Below are positions 57,163 to 64,000 of a DNA stretch of 64,000 nucleotides, in pieces. Below the pieces are notes generated by a model that did not search any database, was not told where the DNA came from, and saw nothing but the letters and a program-made list of their open reading frames with translations. The translations under genes and the position numbers were made by a program. Within the stretch, counting starts at the first letter, position 1. Every line of letters begins with the position of its first letter. Source of the stretch: Pyrus communis (lineage: Eukaryota; Streptophyta; Magnoliopsida; Rosales; Rosaceae); assembly GCF_963583255.1 (NCBI RefSeq), contig NC_084815.1, forward strand, positions 20,896,307 to 20,960,306, given 5' to 3'.

Positions 57163-59000
57163 AACCAACAATAAATAGATATAACCATGAGGGAAGGATG
57201 GATTGCCAATAAGGAACATGATCAGAAACACACCACAAACAAGAACATCATAAAAGTTAGGAAGTTCTAAAACATGAACAATGAACCAAGTGGACATCTA
57301 TTTGCTACCAAGCAACAAAGCTAGAGAGAACAACTCAATATAACAAGCAAATTACATTCCACTCACCGGTTACATAGGCAGTACACATTCAGCTTCACTT
57401 AGAATCAAAGGGATTCCCATTCAACTACTTGATCAAGGGATCACAACTTCGAATTTTGAAATCTTCGTTTCTTTAGTTATGTCATTGCACAACACCTATC
57501 ACTAGCTACTATACTAAACAGTAACCATTTTAAGAAATGGCAAGGACATTTACCCATCTAGTTGACAGTTTGTCTTCTGGGAGCACCATCCAACCAGTCT
57601 AACTGCCAAAGAGAATAACAGGGTGTTATGATGTTATCTGTTGTGCTGGCAGACAGGATGTGATGGCCTAGAATACAACTTTAAACTCAAGAAAGATACA
57701 CTACCAATACATAGAGACCTAAAAACAAATCAAATGCGTCTATAATATTTTGCTGTATTGAACTATGGAACAATTCCAAAGCATAACCGTGCCACAAAGT
57801 CAAGCATTTAGCCAGCCTGTATCAGAGCAGCACAGAGCACAAAACATCTTGCTTTTTGCCCCATACTTATTTGAGGTTATATCATCTAAAGACGGACAAC
57901 GTACAAAACCATTCCTTTCTCTCATATACCATAGGGGACTCAACGTCACTTCTATTAAATGCGATATTCTATTGAACTGTTTGTAGACATAAGGCTATCA
58001 ACCTAATATAGGAGCATAAAAAAATGCATTAATGCTCGCCTAATATAAGAGCAGCAAAAACCTTTTCAGCAAAACCAAAAACCACCAAAAGGACCGCTGA
58101 ATCAAACAAGGATACAATAGGGAAACCGAACTTTAAATTAACATGAAAGATAGCTTTGGGCCACTAAATATAGCTTATACGTGCAAGACAGTCTAATAAC
58201 CTATTAAGGGAAGTAACATTAACCTCAAGCATGTAATCCAAAATGATAGAAATTCAAATCAAACGATGTTCTTGCACTCTAGGTATCTATCTTAATGTGC
58301 CAACCTAGGTACTTTCTAATGCTCTCCTATCCACAAAACTGATTTGAAAGTATAACTTGCATCTCAAACAATCACCAAATTATATCAAAGTTCAGAGAAA
58401 TGAAAAACAGAGACAAAATAAAGAAACTTGGTCAAACATTTGGATAGTAAGAGAAAGGGAAAGCGTTATATCAGAAAGATTCTCTTTCATGTAAAGCTTA
58501 AGATGGCTACACAGCAAGTAAGAGAGTTATGAAAATTAGCACTTATTGACACAGCAGGTAACATGAAACATGAAAATGGTGCGAACACATCTGTGCCTAC
58601 GGTTAACACTGTTGCACATATAAACTATATACACAATCACTTGTGAAGGAAGCCTGCATTCTTATCGTTAATGCACGATAAGGCCATTCGTCAACCAAAT
58701 TAAACACAATTAACTACACGTTCTAAATACAATGAACTGCACGTTATAAACATCTACGGAAACCAAAATAAAGGAAGCAAATTTGATTAGTAAAATGAGA
58801 TTGTTAATCCAAGAGTAAAGAATCTTATTCTAAACTCAACAATACTCACATTCTATAATTTAATAAAAACAAGCTGATAATTCCATTCAATTTCTCAGGC
58901 AATGCATAATACTTCTATGAGTAAAATCCGAATGACAAAATTAGTGTTCAAAACTTCTGAGATTTCATAAAAATCTAACTCTAAACCTCTCACTACCACA
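57163..59000. other. Intergenic region / possible extended 3'UTR of the mS38-like gene
   Basis: No independent gene recognised. On the minus strand a good splice acceptor (pyrimidine-rich, 'TTTGGCAG') precedes 57558-57602, which reads 'LDWLDGAPRRQTVN' then stop. It could be a terminal alternative exon or chance. Confidence 0.4.
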
Positions 59001-59420
59001 TCAAGCTCTGGACTTGCGGCGTAGACTCTTCCTGAGCTTCTTTAACTTATGCTTGTTCATCTTCTTCTTCCTCTTCTTCTTCACACTGTCAGCCCAAATC
59101 GTCCTCACATCATCGGACTCCACCTCGACCGCCTCGAAAACACCCAACCGATCGAACCCAGCTGGGGAAATCGGATTTAAGAAAAACCCAAATGGGAAAT
59201 TGGGGAAGATGGGGAAGGGGTTGGGAGATTCAGCATTGTGGAAGCTTGTGGGACCTAATTGGGAAACCGGGTCTTCTGAGAATTCGGGTTTGGGTGGGCC
59301 TAGATGGCTATGGTGAGAAATAAGGGAGGCTGTGGGTTTGGGGAAGAGATGGGATTTGAGGGACGCCGCTGTTCTTAAAGCCGGTGAGTTTTTAGCAAGT
59401 TTGTGGACAAAACTCGCCAT
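59001..59420 (-). CDS. Mitochondrial ribosomal small-subunit protein mS38-like (AURKAIP1/COX24 C-terminal domain)
   Basis: An intronless gene encodes 139 aa. The C-terminal 30 residues contain 'SVKKKRKKKMNKHKLKKL' and end 'RRKSRA', the signature of the COX24/AURKAIP1 (mS38) family, a very basic peptide bound in the mitochondrial small subunit near the decoding region. The N-terminus ('MASFVHKLAKNSPALRTAAS') is basic, amphipathic and free of acidic residues, as expected for a mitochondrial targeting peptide. The middle is proline/phenylalanine-rich and unconserved, typical of the plant versions. The length is normal for plants. The start is the first ATG and gives the targeting peptide. The gene lies head-away from the SOBIR1-like relic, about 800 bp downstream of that relic's 3' end on the same strand. 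Confidence 0.85.
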   Translation of the reverse strand: MASFVHKLAKNSPALRTAASLKSHLFPKPTASLISHHSHLGPPKPEFSEDPVSQLGPTSFHNAESPNPFPIFPNFPFGFFLNPISPAGFDRLGVFEAVEVESDDVRTIWADSVKKKRKKKMNKHKLKKLRKSLRRKSRA

Positions 59421-60237
59421 CTGGGGGCGGAAAGAGGCGGAGAAATTGATGAATCACAGGTTTCTCCGTCGCAGAGAGACGCACGGTTCGGAGGATTTGA
59501 AAAGATTGATTGGCTATGGCGTTTTTTGCTATGCCGAAAGGGGTTTCGTTTCGAAGAGGAGAGCGGCGACTGCAGGATGCGAATCGCTAGAACAAGAAAG
59601 AGCTGACGACGTCGTTTGGTGAATTGAATGGTGAGAAATGTTTTGCAATATCCCCCGAACTTGGTGCCTTATTCCAATTTGACCCCTGCCCCCTATTTTT
59701 TCATTTTTTATGCACTTTATATCCTCTTGGAAATCAAAATTTTTTCTAACAAACTATATTATCTATACTAAGGAAGTGGAGAAGTTGGCTAAACATCACA
59801 ACGAACTAGTAATAAGATTGTTGCTTAGGAACTAAACCTCGGAGGCATCGACAATAAGATCGTTGCTTAGGAACTAAATCTCGTATTAGATGTTTGTGTT
59901 GCTGCTATGGACTCACTTTGTCATTTTTAAGCTAGAATCCTTGAATTTCTGCTGGAAATCTTGGTTGTTAGGAGTTTAGGATATGCAGCATATTTGGTTT
60001 ACATTGAGTTGGTCTTGACATCTTGTGTTTTTTATTCTCTTTTTCTTTCTGATGTATATGAGTAAACTAAATTCGATATATAGATTTTGTAATGATTCGC
60101 TATTGATTAATTGTTCACATTCGTCTTTTTCTTTTTCCATTGTGGTTTATGAACATCCAAATGCGACTATGAGACAGACGCTCAGGTACAGTTTATATTG
60201 CAGGATTCCCACTGATTACAAACATATACCTGGATAC
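59421..60237. other. Promoter region of the mS38-like gene and AT-rich spacer
   Basis: The first 200 bp are GC-richer and probably hold the leader and promoter of the mS38-like gene. A repeated phrase ('AATAAGATTG…TTGCTTAGGAACTAAA') occurs at 59811-59838 and 59851-59878. A SINE 3' fragment is at about 59745-59780. No further gene. Confidence 0.45.
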
Positions 60238-62105
60238 TTAGTGCTTGATTTGAGCCAGCATACACCGAACGTCCTTACTGTTAGGCCTCTCTTTCGGGTT
60301 ATCCAAAGTGCAAAAGGAAGCAATCTTGAGAACCAGGAGCATTTGCTCCTCGTATCCGTTTCCCATCAATTTCACGTCGATTGCCTTCTTAGGGTTCTCT
60401 GAAGTCATGACATTCCTCATCCACTTAACCAGAGTCATCTCGTTCGTGTTCTGGAAAAACTCATCGGATAGAAGCTTTCCCATCACCAGAATCCCCAACA
60501 CCACCCCGAAACAGTATATGTCACACTTGTCTGTGAACTTGAATGTCTGATGGTATTCTGGTGCAACAATGCTAACAGCACCCGAAATATTAAAAATTAA
60601 AATATGAGTCTGGCCATCCGGCATTGCTTTTGCTTGCCCGAAATCTGCAATCCGAGCTTCCATATCACCATCAAGCAGGATGTTTGCTGCACCGAGAGCG
60701 CCGTGAATTATTTGAGGGGTGTTGTTCATGTGAAGGTATTCAAGCCCTGCAGCAACTCCAAAAGCAATGTTATGCCTTGTAAGCCAATCCAACTGTCTTG
60801 TTCCGTTCGCAACTTGATTCAACATGTCTTTCAAGCTCCCATTCTTCATGAACTCATAGACCAGGTAATGACAATCCGGTCGAGACACGTGGGCTAGCAG
60901 AGGAACAAGATTTCGGTGCCTAATTTTCCCCACAGTGTTGATCTCCGATCGGATTTCACGCATCTTATTGTTCATAAACTCACTTTCCTCTTCAGCGATC
61001 AGTTCATCGGTATCTTTATGGGGTTGAACCATCTTTTTTATAGCAATAATTTTGCCGTTGTTTCCTGGCAACTCGGCTTTATAAACGTCTCTACCTCCAC
61101 GCCATCCTATGAATTCCAAATTAGCCACGCTATCTTCTTTTTCTAGGAAAGCCAAGTCTTCTTTCCTTTTGATCAGAGAACTGAAAATCGCAGGACCGCC
61201 GTCTTTGCCGCCCTTAAAAAGCAGAGAAAAGATAAACCCGGATAAACTTCCGGCCAGTGCTCCGGCCAAAAATTTGAGCAGCCACCCTCCTACCTTCTTG
61301 TTATTCTTCTTCTGCTTCGGTGTTGCAGATGGAGCTAGAGCTTTAGTTGGAGCTTGAGCATTAGCAGCAGCTGTGGTGCTGTTGTGGCCTTTTGTGCTTG
61401 TATTCTCAGCCAAAATGTAACGTTTTGGCACATAGGTCGCTGAAATCTGGTTGGTAATGAGCCATCGAGGAATTCGTTTCCAGCGAAGTTGAATAACCGA
61501 AGATTGCGAAAGGAACGAATGGTAGCTGGGATTTTCCCAGAGAAGAAATTGTCAGCAATGGAAAGGCTTTCAAGGTTGGGAAAATGCTTGAGGAAGCTCA
61601 AATTCCCAGAAAGCTTGTTAGAAGGAAGGTCGAGGGTTCGAAGGCGAATGAGGTTAGACAACCCGGCAGGAACTTCCCCGGAAAACCGGTTGTCTCCGAG
61701 GTTGAGAATCTCAAGCTTCCGGCAGTCAACAATTTGAGATGGGATTTTGTCAATGAGGTTGTTGTGAACAAGAGAGATCTCTTTGAGCTCGGCGAGCCGC
61801 CCTAATGCTGGGCTTAGAAAGCCATCAAGCCGGTGGGATTTGAAGATAAGCCGGGTGATTCGGAGGACGTAGGTGGTGTTGTCTGAGAGCCTGCGCTCAC
61901 AGAAGACATCGGGAGTATTGCATGGAGCTGGTTGACTGATATGGAATTGAAGGCCCATGGTTTTTTGGATGGTGGAGAGGGCTTGGAGATCGGAAGGGTC
62001 GAGATTTAGTCTCGCGTGGATGAGGAGGAGGAGGAAGAGGAAGGTGAGGAGGCTGAGCTGGGCGGTGCTGCCGGATAAAGCTGCCTTAAAGTAGTACTAG
62101 TTCAT
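60238..62105 (-). pseudogene. SOBIR1: SOBIR1-like LRR receptor kinase, disrupted
   Basis: SOBIR1 is the constitutive co-receptor of receptor-like proteins in pattern-triggered immunity and is normally one exon. Here the order is complete: hydrophobic leader, LRR ectodomain (about 61450-62040; 'LDPSDLQAL', 'LEILNLGDNRFSGEVPAGL'), juxtamembrane 'RYILAENTS', a GxxxG-rich membrane helix ('FLAGALAGSLSGFIFSLLF') and kinase domain to 'VRCMLAQIKH'. Several lesions are visible. The only in-frame upstream ATG (62103-62105) is followed two codons later by TAG (62097-62099). The LRR and kinase parts are in different frames, with a shift around 61431-61480. The catalytic HRD segment reads 'HGALGAAN' (60682-60705), lacking the Asp and the Lys. 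The Gly-rich loop reads 'GWRGGRDVY' and DFGLAK reads 'DFGQAK'. The AIK lysine and APE motif remain. I conclude it is a pseudogene; a truncated pseudokinase product cannot be excluded. Confidence 0.85.
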
Positions 62106-63838
62106 ACTTGTGTGTTGGCTGGCTCGGTTGTTTGCTTTTGTATTGTAAAGGAGGATGTGGAATACTGGATGGAATGCGCGGAGGCAGCGGAGCCTTCGTT
62201 CACAGTAAAGTCAAGTCTCCAATAAGACAAGTTTACTGTGACTTTGTTATATGAGTTTAATCACCACATCATCCCATTTTCAAATGGTTCTCACTTTTCC
62301 GAATAATCAGCATGATCCCCTCCGGATTGTTGTGTCTGAAGGCCAACGACCAGGAGATGTGAATCGTTAAAGAGAGAGAGATTCAGATTCTTAGTTTGTG
62401 TGAGGTGGGTCAGTGAGATAAGCTAATGAGGATTGCAAAAGTTAAAATAAGTGATTCGAATATCTTGGTCCTTGCGCTTCAAACATCCAGATTCAGAGAG
62501 GACCTTCAAACCCTTTATAATCTAAGTTCATAAAGTGGTTTTTCTTTTCAACTAATGCTAGGGAGATTATCAATTTAAACCAATGTTTGTAAACCATACA
62601 ACATGACTATTGATGATTGGATTATTACTTGATTGTTAATTAACGTGCTTATTTTCTATTGGTGACACATCAGATGATTTACAAATTTGGTCTCAAAAGT
62701 TGATCTACCTAGCAATACTCTAGAGTTAAATGTAGTTGTAGACGTGGGTGCTGTTACATTGATTAGAGTGCATGCGCTTCCCTTATGTATTTAAGTTCGA
62801 ATTTCTCCACCCGTAATTCCGATTAATTTGAAGTGTAATATCGTTTTGATCCATTTGTTTTGTTCGAATTTGGTACTTTCACTTTGTTCATTTATCTCTA
62901 ATTTGTGGGCTAATGTGCACACATGACAAGAAGAATCTGAGAATTGTTTGATGTTTCTTCCATCAATCATCCCAATTTATATAGTTTTTCAATAAATTAT
63001 GGTTTCGAAGGTCATATACTACGAAAATAGCTTTCTTTGAGTAGAAATGTGAAGGTATGCTCCGATACTTCAAAAAAACATGCAGCTTCTAAAGTTGTGC
63101 AGTTTATATTCACACATTTAAATAAATTAACGTCAAACTATATTAACAAGGCCAACATTGTCAACACGATAAAGCATAAATCTCAAATGGGTAAACAAGT
63201 TCCGCACTGCCAAATGGATTGCATGGTCAAGCAGCTCAATATTTCATGATTTCTTGACTTGGAAGTTTCCAAGTCACCCCCCTCAAATCTCCAAGTCAAC
63301 ACAAAAGGAAAGGCAAGTCTTTGGTATGTTTCTGGCCGTTAGATCAAAGATTTTAAATCAATTATTTGATACTGACATGAAGGAAATTACACTCTGGCCA
63401 CTCCCCCGAGTCCTCGCCAACACTTTTCTCTGCTTAATCTTAATCTTGTTGAATTACCAGGAAATTGTTTGCTTAATTGTTTATCTTCTTATATTATCTA
63501 CAGGCTCAAGCCACAGAAAAATGTAGTAGTAAATACTGGTTTCTGGTTGGAAAATAATTGCCACGTAACGTGTCATTTCTCATGACAGAATGATAGAATT
63601 TATAATTTTAAGACTTGTGTTTGAATATGTGTCAAACAACGATTTGTAAATGAAAATGAACATGTAAAAGTCGATAAATGTCATTTTGTTTATCGTAGAA
63701 GTAAGTGTTGGATTTTTTTATTGGGAAATAAATCGGCGTATGATTTATTCATCTTTATTGACAAGTTACAATTTGATATGTGTCGTTAATTACATTTGAG
63801 TATTTGTTTGATTGTCATTTGCATGTAAAAATAAATAG
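62106..63838. other. Intergenic region
   Basis: Former promoter of the SOBIR1-like copy, then AT-rich DNA. 62559-62735 resembles the 'CTAGGGAGA' MITE family ('GCTAGGGAGATTATC' … 'GATCTACCTAGCAATAC', with 'GATTGGATTATTACTTGATT' inside). No gene recognised; the short frames at 63037-63526 have no family signature. Confidence 0.5.
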
Positions 63839-64000
63839 GAGTTTTAGCTAAAATGTATCATGAGATTGACATAACTCTTCAATTTGGTCACTGACAATGA
63901 AAATCGATAGAAGTGATCAATGAGTTTGTCTGTCGTAAATCATTTTTGTCATTTTGTGATAAATATGTCAATATCCTCGTTAAGTGGAGGAGTTGGTTTG
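63839..64000. mobile_element. Left part of a second foldback-like MITE, cut by the window edge
   Basis: 'TTTTAGCTAAAATGTATCAT', 'GACATAACTCTTCAATTTGG', 'AAAATCGATAGAAGTGATCA' and 'GTAAATCATTTTTGTCATTT' follow the same order as the left arm of the element at 3273, with about a fifth of positions changed. Confidence 0.6.

Overview
This window is plant nuclear DNA from a eudicot. The genes have GT-AG introns, the intergenic DNA is AT-rich and crowded with small transposons, and every recognisable protein matches a land-plant family. A Cassandra element and several compact TRIM and MITE families are compatible with a Rosaceae genome such as the apple/pear group, but that assignment is an inference from repeat style and not something I could test. 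Splice sites were placed by eye from frame continuity, GT-AG borders and family knowledge. UTR limits are approximate.

Layout. 1-2.3 kb: 3' end of a STICHEL-like gene (+). 3.86-8.04 kb: a 13-exon UFM1-specific protease (+), convergent with an intronless LIN1/CD2BP2-like gene (-, 8.3-9.5 kb). 11.3-14.8 kb: a four-MA3-domain translation regulator (+) with a G-box/TATA promoter and a 5'UTR intron. 15.8-20.1 kb: a repeat island whose core is a roughly 650-bp hAT-type MITE carrying both a complete Cassandra TRIM and a 2.36-kb solo LTR, each with its target-site duplication. 21.4-24.1 kb: autophagy gene ATG16 (+), whose start codon is split by an intron. 24.9-26.0 kb: a two-exon gene for a 64-aa membrane-anchored protein. 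28.2-29.7 kb: a KDEL-tailed papain-type protease (+). 30.6-31.8 kb: methionine sulfoxide reductase A (-). 32.0 kb: tRNA-Ser(AGA). 33.0-33.4 kb: two degenerate U6 snRNA copies. 37.4-40.7 kb: a BTB-TAZ scaffold protein (-). 47.1-48.1 kb: four tandem ~247-bp repeats. 48.4-50.2 kb: secreted pectate lyase (-). 54.2 kb: a 103-bp GA microsatellite. 59.0-59.4 kb: mitoribosomal protein mS38-like gene (-). 60.2-62.1 kb: a decayed SOBIR1-like receptor kinase (-).

The genes are unrelated housekeeping, stress and development genes, each with its own promoter; no operon-like cooperation is expected. Loose functional themes are proteostasis and degradation (UFM1 protease, ATG16, KDEL protease, MSRA) and cell wall/defence (pectate lyase, SOBIR1 relic).

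The most informative non-genic content is the transposon stratigraphy. Exact target-site duplications could be read for a hAT MITE, a Cassandra, a solo LTR inside it, an intact TRIM, a second solo LTR, a Mutator-type MITE and two TAA-flanked MITEs. I found no convincing new biological system. The least conventional items are the U6 pair, the tandem array, the SOBIR1-like pseudokinase and the 64-aa protein.
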